Origin: Spirodela intermedia
Lineage: Eukaryota > Streptophyta > Magnoliopsida > Alismatales > Araceae
DNA length: 64,000 nucleotides
Direction: 5' to 3'
NCBI GenBank assembly: GCA_902729315.2
Contig: LR746274.1
Coordinates: forward strand, 1,178,001-1,242,000
Below the pieces are notes generated by a model that was not told the origin of the DNA, ran no database searches, and was given only the letters and a program-made list of their open reading frames with translations. Position numbers and translations under genes: made by a program. Below, piece by piece: positions 22,983-37,900 of the stretch (position 1 is its first letter; every line of letters starts with the position of its first letter).

Positions 22983-25900
22983 TCATTCGCTGCGGACTGC
23001 ATTGTACTTCTCGGCTAGGGGCGGGTGGCTCATGATCCTCTGCATCAGCGACTTGAACTTCAAGTTGCAGTCACCTCCGCTGCAACATAGGACGGGTAAA
23101 TATGGTGGGCGAGAAAGAATTCGACCGAGACGCTCTGAACCAGGGCCTTTAGGGTTTTAGGAATGCTGAGGACGCAGAAATAACATAAACAAATGCGAGC
23201 GATTATAATGAAATAACCCGCTATTAAAGAGTAAAAATGCTATAAAATCTCGAGTAGTCGTCCCTGGCTAGTTCAGAACTAAGAAGAAGCTGTAAATGGC
23301 GAATCACATATAAACATAGGGCAACTCATTACCCGCTTGATATGTTCATCTGATGATGTTCTTAGCAACTATCTCGGAAATAAATCACACAAAAGTGATC
23401 GAAACATCCACCATTTGGAGCGGCAAATTTATGCCACCCCGGATTTAAGAACCAAGACGACAATTCACGACAGCATGCCTCGTATCTATGATCAGCTGGG
23501 TACTAGGCACCACTGTTCGAAACCAATTAAAAATGTACGAAATTATTTTCAGTGAGCATAGGTTGTTCAGAAGTAAATAAGCAATTCATCTCTAAACAGA
23601 AAGAGCCCCTGACCGGCCGGACACAACACAGGGTAGGGCATTAGAACATAAAAGCCTTACATCTTGGCCTGATTAGTTGGCTGAATACTCCTAAACTGTT
23701 TCCATCGAGATTAGATTGGTTGGCAGCATTTCTCTATGCATATTCTATTTTCAAAGGAGACTCAAGAAAAATTAATGCCGCCAGCCAGTCTGACCACCAC
23801 GTTCATGGGAACACTGGCTCCTGAGCGAGACAACTAGAACAAAGAAAACAAGAAACGAAGTGACGGGGAAGGTTTCTATATTCGGATTTAAAGGGGGTTA
23901 AGGAGGAGCTCGTTCAGTTCACGAATGAACAGAGAGCAGAGCCAAAAGAACTTGTCAGAAAGTCAATGGGGTACTGAAAAGCATAGTCCAAAATGTCAGT
24001 CAGATCATGCAAAAATGAAAGAGATGTGGGGGGAAGGGATAAATGATAATACCTTATACGATTCAAAGAAGAGATGGCTCGAAGAGCACTACGAATCATG
24101 TCTTCGTTGCGATCTACTTCCTGTTTCACAGCATCTTGCTTAGGCTTATGATTGATTGTCTTCTCAAGGGGATCGGACAGCGTATCCAACACTGCAACAT
24201 GGAATTAGATGGCAGTTCATAAGGGGCATCTTGTGGCAGCAAGTGGCATCCAGAATCATTCACCAGAGCAGTGTACAAACCAGCAAGAACAGCAGAAGGG
24301 CACTTATCCGCCAGCTTAGAAAGAATGAGATGGCAAGGCATCTTCACGTCATAGTGATCTACAATGGGAGAGAGGATGATTAGACAAATAATCCAGCTCA
24401 AAGATCAAGGCAGGCGCAGGGATCTCTTCCAAGTATGCCAATCCATACGAAGATCAGTGATAGTTCATCTTGTGTGCAAATGAATACAAAGATGCCATGA
24501 AAACTCACCGCCTAGGCCTGATATTAGGTGAGGAACAATGAAAGAAGAAGGATTCATTTGATCAAGACAGCTGTCCAGCAATGTGTCCACACATTCAAAC
24601 GCAGCTTTTCTAAGCTCAAGGCCATCGTCAACAACGTGCTTGAAAGGACCAAGATCGACTGTTCTTATCAATTCTTTCTGCAAACCAAAAAAAACAAAAG
24701 GGATTGCACCAAGGACTCTCACTGCAGCAGCCACAAATTATTTCATCAACAAAAAAAAAAAAAGGTACCATCGAAAATAAAACAACCAAGAACTGACTCG
24801 TATAAAGCCCATGTTCAATTCAAAGAAACATTTTGCTACATTTCTCCAGCTCTTATGATACATAGACCCATAACAAGGCATACGGATAACACTTCTAAAA
24901 GAAACTCTGCGAGAAGAAACCACTCTGACACAGGATTGCAAAAACTACTAAGAAACCAGTTCATCAATAAATTATATAGCACAGCTACAAATATCTTAAA
25001 GGTAGCAGTTGAGGGAGAACATAAAGTCTTGATAAGAAAAAGAGAGGAAATGGACCTTAACAACGGTCTGGTCATATAAGAGTGGCAATAACTCAGCAAG
25101 AAGACCCTTAATGAGATTGGGCTTGTTATGAGCTGCTGTGCTAAGAGCCAGGACAGCTGCACGTCGAACATGCTGTGGAACAATAAGAAATAGAGAATGA
25201 TTACGACATAATTCTTGAGAAACATCTTTTTTTTAGAACAGGCACAGAAACATGTGACTCACCCGATCATCATCCTTAATCAACATCAAGAAAGAAGAGA
25301 TCTCATGGAATAAAATATCATCTATTCTTTCTGGACGCTCAACAATCGAATACTTCACAGCAATAACAACTGTGGCTCTGGTGAAAGCAGTGGGACTCGC
25401 AGTTCTGACCTGGGAAAAATATAAAAAATCGAGTGGTAAATTACACGAGCTATAGATGTAACATAACAGGCCAAATATCATAAACTCAACAAAAAACAAA
25501 GCGTGCCTTCAGAGTGGGAACAAGCTTTTGTGGGTCAATAAGTGCAATTTTACCCAGACACTCTGCAACAACATTGCGAACCCCTTCTTCCTCACTTTGG
25601 CAGTGATTAAAAAGCAAATTTAGTATTTTCTCAACATTGCTCTCCTGAAACTCTGCCTGACCAGCTTTGTCCATGGATTGCCGAGCAATAACCTGGAAAC
25701 AGGTGCGTACAATGATATGATAATAACCCAACGCATTCCAAATAGAATCTCAGAGGGAAAAAAAAAAGTGAGGATCGCAAAACCTCCTTCAACGAATGAA
25801 GCAAAAGATACTGCTTTTTCTGTTGGTTATCAATCTGATCCAAGATGAATGGAAGGTACTTGGACAAATTCCCAACAGCAATATTCCCAAGCGCATAAGA

Positions 25901-28900
25901 GGCCGCTGATTTTATCTCTTCAAAAGGGGATTGGAATGACTCGATCACAATGTTCTCAATGTGAGCATGAGCACTGAGGTCCTTCCTTCTTCCAATTTCT
26001 CCAAGACAAAGCAACGCGAGGTGCTGTTTAGCCTAGAAAATTGAAAAGAGAAGGCAAAAATGAGGACTGATAATTTAAAATGGCAGATAAAGTAGTAAAA
26101 ATCCCTCATAATGTGTTGAACTTCGAATGCGACGGACATTTCAATGTGAAACCAACAAAAGGAGATCCTCGCTTCTCAAAAGAAAAATAAATGCAGTGGG
26201 ACAGGTATGTATACAACCCGGATAGCATTGGACAATCCACAGCAGTAAAATCGCTGAAAAGAGGAAATGTGTGGATGACAGAGGAAAATTAGTGTGAGCG
26301 GAAACCATTCTCAATTAGGGCATTGAGACTTTGGGTAGGCACAACGACGTAGGAGTTAGTGTACCCGATCAATGAGAAGGCCCAAGATAAAGACTAATTA
26401 CAGATCTAGAAAATATTCATAGGAGCTTGTAGCTCCATAAAGGTGGGGGGCTATATATATCTGGTACCTGGGATCCGCTTGGCTGGTAAGACGAGCTGGG
26501 GACCACTAAGCATAAAGAATGAAGGTGGGACTTGAGTAGCTGATGAGTTGAACATCAGGATCTTGAACCGGGATACCGTGATTAATGCTTAGTGAACATG
26601 TTGACAGATCGATGCTGCCTCACTTAGGACGCCTAGACATGTTACTGATGGTGGAAATCCTTTTCTGACATCAGGAACAATACGCAATTCGGGCATAGTA
26701 GTTCTAACGCAACTCATGATCTGAAAAGATGGCACAAACCGGAAAAACACTGAGATCATCCAGCTGAAATCGGCCTCCACTCAAGCTCCTAAATCAGTTG
26801 AGTATGTGGTCTGTTGTTCATCAAGTCTTGCATGCTAAAAGGTTTTGCTTATGGCCATCCAAAAGCAAATGTGGGAGAGAATAGTGAAGCAAGAAATCCT
26901 TTGAACCCGACGAGTAGTTATTCGTACATCTCTCAGAATGTTGTGATCACGGACAAGTCAATGACAAGTCAGTTGCCATCACATAAGATATAAAATGGTA
27001 GCATGGTTGGGCCTGCATGTATGGTTGACAGAAATTGCACTAATGACTCAGAAGATACTGGAAGACTGCTGATGGCTCAGAAGATACTGGAAGACTCAGT
27101 CCTCAGGCATGTGGGAAAACAGATTCTTAGATATTACATGCCCCCTGGAGCAGGCACCTCGATCAATAATAGAGGCTCTGATTTGGAGGAGAATGTGTCT
27201 CACACAGCAGAGGATAGATGAAACAAAGTGGCAATCAAATTACCTTTGCCCAGAGTCCTTTCTCACAAATACATAAACGATTTGCAGTGATGATGAGATA
27301 AAACTGAGATATTGGGAAGGAGACTTTCCTCTGAGGCAATACAACTTTCGATGGACAGCGGGAGTAATGGCACTTTTAAAACCCACCTGTACTACATCTA
27401 CTCTATCAATCAAGTAGTATAACGATAGGAATCAGCTGGATGGTTTTGACATATACTATTTTTTTCCTTGTTTTCACTCCCTTCTTTACCCACACCCCCA
27501 ACCTCAATCTTTTCCTTTTTTATAGTCCTGCAAAGAAACCCCTCTCTGAATTCATTCAACCCTCACATCCTTGCACTGTAAACAGAAGAAATTTAACAAA
27601 CAGGCTTCTGCTCTTCCTCTTTCTTTCTCCTTCTATGGATAACAATAAAGGGTATTCACATTTACAGGGTTAGGTTTCCTTAAATGCATGCAGAAGTCAT
27701 GAAAACCATTTCATTTTACATCAACAAGAGTCATAAAAAAAGCATGAGAGAAATGGGATGCATGACGGAAGGGATCAGCCAGGTAGATGAGACGTCAACG
27801 CATCATCCTAGCACAATGATCAATATGGACATGCATTCGAAGGATCTTTCAAAAGATGAGGATCTTTGAAATGACTTGAAAGTAGCAAGGCTTATTCAGC
27901 CTTCAATGTTAATTCCATAACATTAAACAACCATCATATTTGCATAACTATTATATATTTATTCCATTTCGTCAAATAATTCCCCGCATACAGCCCACGA
28001 TTTGCGGAACCTAAGAATTAGAATATCGAATACTTCAAACGGAAAAAAAAAAATCGAGATAGAAGAAAAAAACCGGAAAACTGTAGGAGGTGGAAATGAA
28101 TAGTGTGCCTGTAAAGAAGTCATGATTGGATATTTCGAAAAGAAAAGCTCTAAAACATGAGGATAATATAGTTTCACCAAACAAGGGAAACTTAATTTCA
28201 GGAAAGTAAGGAAAACATAAGCATGACCAAAATGAAAGCTTACAGAATTACTACTACTGTCATCTCCAAGAATGCTTTTGAGCATTTCAACCGTAGATGA
28301 ACATTTCTGATCACCAGCCGCAAGGCAAAGTACAGCAACACATTGAGCCACAGAAAACAGAGCCTGCTTTGCAAGACCTCCAGACTGGGGTGAAGGTTTT
28401 GCACTTGACAGAAGAGCATCCAACAAGGAATCAAAACTAGTGTTTGCTGAATGAACCAAGGACGCAAAAAATCTTTGCAAAGACTGTCAAACAAAGAAGA
28501 AATAGTTTCAGACTGCTGGAAACCACACAGAATTTCCATAAACCTTCAAAAAAAAAAACCTTACCTGGAGAGCTTGGCCCTGTAGCAAGGAGCTTCTGAC
28601 TAGTGCTAGTGCTTGAGGAAGAACTTTAGTTCTAACAATCGAACCAATATTTTTATGCGACTTTCTGTCAGTCATCAAAGTGCAGCAAAGCTCCAGTGCA
28701 AGGGCAGCCATGTGCAAGTCTGAATCACTGCAAGATCAAAATAGAAACATCAGCTGACGTTCAAAACAAATAAAAACAAATCACTGGTTGAGAGACGAAA
28801 CCTTATCAGAGCTGACAATTCAGCAACTATAACTTCATAAGCAGATGGACCAATTTCTGCACCATATGCCACAACTAGAGAATTCAAAGTCTCCAGTGTA

Positions 28901-31900
28901 GCTTGCCTCAATGAACGATTAGCCTGTTCTTGAAAGGATCAAGGAAATTTTAATGTTATATAGTCATTCAAACAACAAAATTAAAGATGACAGTTTTATA
29001 TCTAACATTCTACCTTCCGTAGGAATGTCGTCAACTCTGCAACAACTTGCTCCATGACACTTGAAAGATCTATTCGAAGAGGTGAACCAGATATTACTGC
29101 AAAAGCCTGGTCAAAAAGGACTAATATAATTGTCACGGACGAACCAAAAAAAGAGCAGTAGTTGGGAGGTAAGAATGAAGAAACTGCATTTGATTCACCT
29201 CAAACAGGACAATTTATATAAATTCTGATGTTACGTTTTAACATTACCAAACAAATCTCTAGCCAACTGGATTATTACGATCAGGAAAATATGTGAGCGA
29301 AAAATACTGTTAGATCCTAACCAAAATGATTAGTTTTCAAGGAGAAAAAGAATCAAAGAACTTTATCCAAAAAATTGGTCTTATTATACTTTTAAAATTA
29401 AATATCTAAGCCATACAATTGGAATACTAGTTCCATGAAAACGAAAAATAACTTCAAAAATAGTAAGATATAAAGTCGAAAAGACATTATTGTATAGTGT
29501 AATATGCTAGCATCCAACCTAGATACTTAGTTTTATCTAGAAAAGAGGAAGAGGAAATAATAAAAATTGTGCCAAAAAATCTGGTTCAAAAAATTGAAGC
29601 ATGGAGAGGCACCTTCATGAGAACCTACCATTGTGTTGAAACAAGAGGTTCTAATGAAGAGATGCTCTTTCTTTCATTTTTCATCTTTTTTAATCTCGGA
29701 ATGATATGTTCTTGTAGGTTCAAAATGAAGAGATGCTCTTTCTTTCTTTCATTTTGACATTGCGGGAGGATAATAAAAAATGTGTTTTAAGATTCATCCA
29801 GAGAAACAGAAAAAAATTCAAGAGAATATTAAAAAACCGTGTGGCACCACCATTAGAAGGAAGAACCACTTCTAAAAGAAAAAAAAAACACCCAAAAAAA
29901 ATTGAACATCATCAGAATAGGCAACAGATGTTCAACAAACATTAATCTTAGAGGGCTAAAAAACCTAGACCAACAATGGAATGAGAAAAATGGGTAAACT
30001 ATTATATGTGTTACAAGGGAATTGTCATCTCCCCATACGCTTGTGTCATCATCGGTCCTTCAAAGTTCAATAGTTCTATTTATTTTAATCCAACTGTTTT
30101 GTACCACAACAAAGTGCCGGGCAACCAAAGTGAACAAACAAAGTGATCCAGATGAAGTAGTGACAGTTCAAACAAAGTGAAGTTGAGGATTTCTGTAAGC
30201 ATATTTTGTTGGCGCTGATGAACAAGTAATAAAAGTCCTTAGCACAACCAAAATTGGGCAAACCAGATCAACCAGTCCAATTAAATGATAAGTAATATTC
30301 CTCAAGAAATTTTGACGTTGGATCATTTAGGTCAATGACAAAGCAAATATAGAGTTAAATTTCAAAAATATGAAAACAACACTTGTAGATTCAATAAAAT
30401 CACAAAATGAAATTTTAGAAAACATTCTCAGGTAACCTTGACAGCAGTTAGGCGGGTAATCTCATTCCCCATTCGATCAACAAGGACAGGCAGACATGAT
30501 GGTAATTCCCTCTGCAGGTTATCACCAAAAGTTGAAATGGCAAGGCCCATACAAGAAATCGCGCATTCCTTGACCTCCTATAAAAAGAAAGGAAAGCTTC
30601 AATAAGATTAAATAAAAAGAATTTAATTTTTTTGTATCTGGACAACAACCAACCTGATCTTGGTCCTGGTTTGCCAATCGTGCCAAAATCGCATCATAGA
30701 TTGGGTGGACATAGGGCGTAAAGTTCAGTGGTGACGACTGCATTGGGTAGATTTGTTATATAGCATTAGTTAAACTTAACCAAGTCAAAGAACCTTCTGC
30801 AACCATCAGTACCTCTAAATTTGGACGAACAATGCGCACAAGCTCTCCACAGACTCTCAAAGCCTCAGCAGTGACTTTATAGTATCGGTCGGCAACTGCA
30901 GAGAGCACTGGACCAGACAGAGGCTGTTACAATGATAGAGGCAAAAAATAAATCATTCAGCAACTGGAATTTTCGTTTCTTGCTTCCATTGCAAAGAGTG
31001 AAAGTGATTTTAGAAAAGAACGTTTTTTTTGCAAGGTCAATGAGGTTAAAGTACATAAGAGAAAAAAGGAGGTGGTTTCCACATTCAAGATAAGTTAGCA
31101 TCACTCAAAGACAAGAAAAATGGTAACTATTAAGGTTTCTAAAAACTAATGTAAACATGAATGATCACAAGCTCATCTCATTCGGTAGTGTAAAAAAATG
31201 GTTGATTATGTACAGATGCCGTTCCTCTGCTTTTGTCTGGTTTTACTACGCTGCCAACTTCCACCAAATTTAACACCGACAGGATGGGTCAATTCCTCCA
31301 TTTCTGAACGATTGCACTTCGCATCTAATGGGAAACACAAGTTATGAAAACAACAGATTCATTTGCTTTTTACAATTTAGTGCGTTTCATCACATAAGCC
31401 AAATTAAAACGATCCCTAACCCCACAACAGGTGATGGGAGAAGTGCGAAACTAATTTGCACTCGTCCACTAGGGTGGGGCCTCCAGCTAGAGAAGGAGAT
31501 GTCTAGAGAATTCAATAATATAAAAATAAAAGAGAAACACTTCTGATAACAAAAGTTCCAATGAGCTAGGCGTCAGACCATCAGCATACATGAAGGATGA
31601 CACAGATGGCAAATCATCATCCACAAAAAGATTTCATGTTTTCAAAACATGAAAGCATTCCATTCAGCTAATTATTAGTTCCTAAAGTAATAATAAAGCC
31701 ACAAAACCTTCAACTAGAATAACACGTTATGACCCCTAAAAATCCAAAAAAAAAAAAATCATATTGCAGTCCAGTTGTAACACTAGATGTAGGACATCTA
31801 TAAACCAAGGGACAAAAATAAACTTCCCCCACCAAGGAATCATAAGAGAAAAGAGAGAATTCAAATTTACCCGGATAAATGGGTGAAAAACAGAAGGTGA

Positions 31901-34900
31901 ATGTGACGCCATAACTAATCTGGTGAAAACCAAAGCCTCAATCTTCAAATTCGAGGTGGAGGATTTGTCCTGACAAGAACAAAAGAATATAAAAGAAGAG
32001 AACCACAAAAGAACAAAATAAACAGGCAGAATTGGTAACATCAATATCAGATGATTAAAGGCCATTTATTTACATTTAACGCCTTCTCAATTCCAGAAAC
32101 AAGTGACCCAATATGCTCAGCAAGGCAGTCTGGCAAGACAACCACGAGTTCCTTTAAAACAGAAAATGCGCCTATCTGAAAGGAGGCAAGAGACATAAGT
32201 GAGAAAATAACACAATGGACCAGTAGTAATAACTAAGAAAACTACAATGCTAATTCATACCTTCGTCTTGATTGACTTTTCACGCAACTGTCTATTCAAG
32301 GATTTAATAATTTTTGGTACTTCTTGTTTCAACAACCATCTTGGACTACAATCAGCGGGAAACAACAGTTAACGACTATGTAGCACAGTAAGCTTCTTTC
32401 ACAGAAAACCAGAACAGAATCAAGTTGAAGTGTGCAACCATTGGCAGGGTAATGACATCATGGTGATTTTATAAGCATTTTTATAGAAAAACAAATTATG
32501 CATCTCCTTTAGCACCTGCCAAAAGAATATTTAAAGTAGACTTCACAAGAAAACATAAAAATCCACGGTAACTAATTTACTTGTGGATTAATGAACGATG
32601 AGAAATGTATATTCTACCTCGTAGAGAGAACACTGTAAGGCAATTGGGATCTTAGGCTGTATTGTGGTTTGATGATAGGCTGACCCAAAAAAACATCTGC
32701 TGAATGGTAAATTTTTACCTTCCCTATTCTGTATAAAACTTAATTTTGACACTATGAAAATCATATAAAAATCCTGAATCTATAGATCCTCATTTCCGTG
32801 ATAAAGAAGGAATCACTGCATGAATATTCAAAACATAAATGCCCGTGTACTCTAAAAAAAATAAAACTGAATATGAATAAAGTGACCTTTCCAATCAGTT
32901 ATCCTGTCACTTAAAGGATCTGACAATAATAAGGAATGACTCTACAAGACAGTTTACAAGAAGCTGCACACAACTTTCGTGTCAACAAAAATCATTTTTA
33001 GTTTCATCATTCTTTTTCGACAGAGTCTACATTTATTATAGAATTTTAATATAATGCTTCATGCATAGAATCTGAAGTGATATTGCAAATAATACAATTG
33101 TTTTGGCGAACTTTGAATAAATTTTGGCCGTTCAGTCACCGGCTAGAAAACAAAGACATGGTAGTCTAACTAGTCAGGACATGCATTGTAGATAATCACC
33201 CCATATGTAGCAACAATGAGTATTATTGACGAATCACATGGCGATGGCCACTTGCCTCGAGTCATCAATGTCCATTTGACCCTTCGTCACATTAGCGGTC
33301 TGGCGTAACAGTTCAATGAAGGTATTGAAGACATCAATCTGCAGCAAAGGTATCAATTGGATTTCAACAAAATGGTGAGGAATGATCCATGGATGAGATG
33401 TTAATAACTCACATTCTGTCATTGACAATAGTCAGTAAGTGTCCGACATTTACCTTTACATTCTCTTCCCTTTCTCTAAATCTGTCAATCAACCGGGGGC
33501 AGGCCTGCAGAAAAACAAAATTTCACCCTTTTGAAACATCTTCGGAGTTTTTTGGAGAATAAAATAATGTTCAAACATTTTGGAGCTGGAAAAACAATCT
33601 TAAATTTTGGACATGTAAAAGTGTTGTTAGGATGATAAGGAAGAACAAAATAAACTCTAGATGGTCAGTTTTCTGATTAAATAAGACTGAAAATTTTGCT
33701 TAACTCTTTATTATAGACCAAAAAATATTCATATGTACAAAAACGAAACACAATAAAAGTCCCAGAAAATCCTAAAATTCCTGAATGTAGAATTTATGTT
33801 ATCATACAAGAATCCATGGAAGTTAAAACAGATGTGAATATACTCAACAGATGTGAGTATAGTCACCAAATTGGCGTCAAAATTTTCAAGGTCTAGATTG
33901 GAATGGCAATGATAAATACGGTAAACCAGCTACAATTATCATGTAGATAATCAGAGTCCCAAGTATAAACAATGATCAAAATATTACAATGAATCGGCAA
34001 AAAAAATGAGCACTCGAGCTTCTTCAAAATGAAGAATTGGGTCATTACAAACGTGCCTCCAAGTAAATCTTTGACAACATCTCTGGACGAGAGACGATGA
34101 TTGCAGATAAGCACTTTGAAGCAGCTCTTCTAACTTTCCAGCTGATATCCTCATCATCAGTGTACTCGTTTGCACTCTCACTGCAGAGATTTCAAAGGAA
34201 AAAGTACCCCATAAAATTTAGTGGAATGATTAACAGTCAACATACATACATTCTCCCATCAACTCAATCGTGAAACGTACTCATCATCTTCCTCCTCTTG
34301 AAAGTCGTTATCAGTATCCTCCTCCATATTATCAGTGAAGTTCGGATCATAACTCAGATAGTCCAGGGTAAGATGCAAAATATCATCGCAATATGTGGAT
34401 ATATCCCTGGGGCATCTAAGCAAAAAACTATCTAGTGCCTGCAAAAAAAACCAATTGCAAAACAATTACTGCATGAAAACGATATATTTGAAGAAAAATG
34501 AAATAAAAACTGACAGAACATGAGAACCTGTAAACTATACTCCCTCAGCTCTTCATCAGATTCTGATGCACTGGAGCAGTAATTGATGAGCAAGGGAACT
34601 GCATCACTAAGGTGTGGTCCAAAACGATATCCAACCGCACGACTGCAGGAGCATTGTATAACATGTACGGAAAAAAGCTTTCAGTATAACAAAAACAATT
34701 TATAGTGAAAACAGAGACTTGACGAGCAATGTTTCAAAAGATCAAGGTGAAATAATCAAGATAGGAAAGACATAAAATCAAGAGCAAGACTAAAAAAACT
34801 ATTTGAAATCAAATGAATCTACAGATGCCATTAATCCATCAGCTTTGACATATTTTACATTTTTGTGAATTAGGCTTTCTGGAAGGTAGATCGCCATGTA

Positions 34901-37900
34901 ATGATAAATGGATTTTCCTTCCATACAAAATGTTCAACTATAAAAAATGGAATCAACCAAGATTCTTGCGCATGATGGATGGATTTATCATCATCGAAAC
35001 TATACACTTAAACAAATGGGAATTGGCTGTGGTTACAGCTTTCTTCCTGCATTAGACAATTAGCTTTATGACAAAAAAAATGGTAGTTTGCCACTTACAG
35101 AGTGAATAAAACCAATGAACCTTCAAGATCATATGACATTAAGATGCAAGCGAGAAATGATGGTACTATCAAGAAAGTATGGAAAAAGACTGGACAGCTT
35201 GAACCATTACAGGTTATCTCCCATCAATGGGGGTCGATTTAACATTTATAATATATTAGGGTTATTTTTGGAATGCCAACGTCATCCACACGTGAAGAAT
35301 GTAAAGCATGTATTCACAGAAAAAATCAAGAAAGACAAGCTTATCGACATATTGATGATGATAAATACTTAGAACGCTATATGAGGAGGTTGACCAACAT
35401 ATCTAATACGATTTATTTCGATACTATAGAATTTGTGCCTCATACGTCATCAAAGAACGTGATCACAAAAATTTAAAATGGGATAAACTGTACCTGTCAT
35501 GTATAGAAACTCTAATCCAAGGGCTCAAAAGATAATAAAAAGAACATTTTCAGCCGCTGGATACAAGCAAAAAAATGACCAATTATGCACTTCCCAGATA
35601 TTTCTAGAAGTGATTGGAAAGGCTTGCCAAATATATTTCCTACCAAGTAGCATGTGGTCTACACAAGTTGCCCCCAATAGCACGCAATCTTACCATGGTC
35701 TGACCATGAAGCAAAAAAAATGACCTATTATACACTTCCCAGATATTTCAAGAAGTGATTGGAAAGGCTTGCCAAATATATTTCCTACCAAGTAGCATGT
35801 GGTCTACACAAGTTGCTCCCCAAAGCACGCAATCTTACCATGGTCTGACTATGGATTGGCTGACATTGTCAATGTCCACGAGGATCACAACTCAGACAGT
35901 CACAAAATCAGTTCAACTGATGCAACAAGACATAGTAGCCCATTTGCAAATCCGTGGTTATAATGCATGAGAAAAGAATTTTCAAATGCTTTGTATATTT
36001 GTATTTCCCTAATGTTTTCACAATACCATAATATTACCTGGTTATCAATAACAGGCTGATTTATCAATGCAATCACACCTCGCATCAAAAGGTATCACGT
36101 AATACAGCCACTTGTTTGAGTAAGTAATCATCGCCTCCCAATGAAGAAGAAAAATTATACATCCGACAATATTAATTCCAATTATGTTCTTATCCACAAT
36201 AGGCAAAAGTCTATGAATTTCACGAATTTCTAGCAGTAAAGAAATAGTGTGATTGTCGATTTTTGTACAAATCTTCCTTCAATGGAAATAGCATCTATGT
36301 ATCCAATGTGTTCATCCCACTTTCATGATGTGGCCTGTGAGTTTGGGTTCACAGTGTACATGGCACATACGTACCAAGATAATTCAAGAGTATGAAGTAG
36401 AATTCTTATTGATATTACAAATTCATAACAATGAAAATGGACGTATGTGGTTGATAGAGACTACTGGTTACAGAAAAATAGTACCTGGTTATTCGGGTAT
36501 TATGAATATAGCAAACAAGCAAGACACTTGATCCCACTCAAAGTCATTATGATTGGATAAACAAGTCTTCGCACAAAACCTTGTTATATCCATAAAGAAC
36601 TAGGTAGAAAAACCAAAACTCTGTATAAAACAATCTCTTGAAAATATGACTTCAACAAATGACAATTTAAATAAAAAAATTTAAAATCACCTTAAAGCTC
36701 CAATCATCTGGATGTTAGTGCGTGCCATCTCAGGCCTTATATTTTTATTTTTCAATAGTTTGACTACTTCTGTAGTTGCCTTTGCCAATAGGTCGTCTGA
36801 CAAGCTCGAAGCAAGAGACGCTGACAAGCCAAGTTAACAGATTCAGATGCTTCATGCACAAAAATCATAAAATCCAATACAATAAATATGTCAGCACTAA
36901 ACAGACAATTAGAAAAACTCGGCTTTACCAATTTTGTCACTCACCAGTGCAGGCAATCGACTTCTTTCTAACACTTGTCTGATTTGTCCCCAACTGTGAT
37001 AATAATGCATTCAGAAGTTGCTCATGATCTGTAGTCATCAGATTGCCAAATCTGTTAAGAACATCACATAATATGTCCAGACATTCGCACTTGACTTCTG
37101 TACTCTTCCCCTGGAGAAACAGGAAAAACTTGATGACAAACTTATAAATTTGGTATTCAAGAGCAACAACCAGTTTGCAATTATGAGACAACAGAATTAT
37201 TCTGAGCCTATTACGCGATAATTTATTATAGGCATCACCCAACGCTTAACAATGGTGGAAGATAGCAATATGACCGTTGTAAGCTGAAATTTTGGGCACA
37301 TTAGAGAAATGGCAAACTATGTGACGTAAACAGGCCTGGTACGTTCAGTGAACCAAGAGTAAATAAGGCCACATGAAAATTGTGGTCAAGAATGCTGAAA
37401 AATTCTGTTTATTTTATGACCTTCAGAATTCTTTCCATCAGTAAAATACTGGTACTTAACATCCACCGAGATCAAAACCAGATCCATTCCAGCTCTCGAT
37501 TAAGGTTTTCAGAACCCTGCTTTGAGATCCAATAGTTTTTTGTCCTTAAAATTTCTATGCCTCCCTTATCCTTTCTTATTTATCCTTTGATGTTTCTGCC
37601 CTGACTATTCAGATCTCATCATTCTCAGTCTCCAATCTTTTATGTTAACTTCAATCATCAGGCCAATGTTTTCATAAATTCAATAATCTAAGGACACAAA
37701 TGTTCACCATAGTGATGGAACCGCTGATTTTTGAGCCTTTATCATCCCATTATGCAGGATTGTTAGCCTTTTACCCCACACCATCTACACTTCCCTCTAA
37801 AAACGGAATTGAGTCACCAATGAAAGTGGTCCTTTGACCTAGTTCTTCCTTCTCTCAGTGGTGTGTAGTGGTGAAGTGCGATCGCCAGTGATTTGACCGG

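Noticed and set aside
24528-25079. 183-codon plus-strand open frame
   Set aside because: It is antisense to CAND1 exons 24 and 25 and their intron; the minus strand explains the sequence fully.
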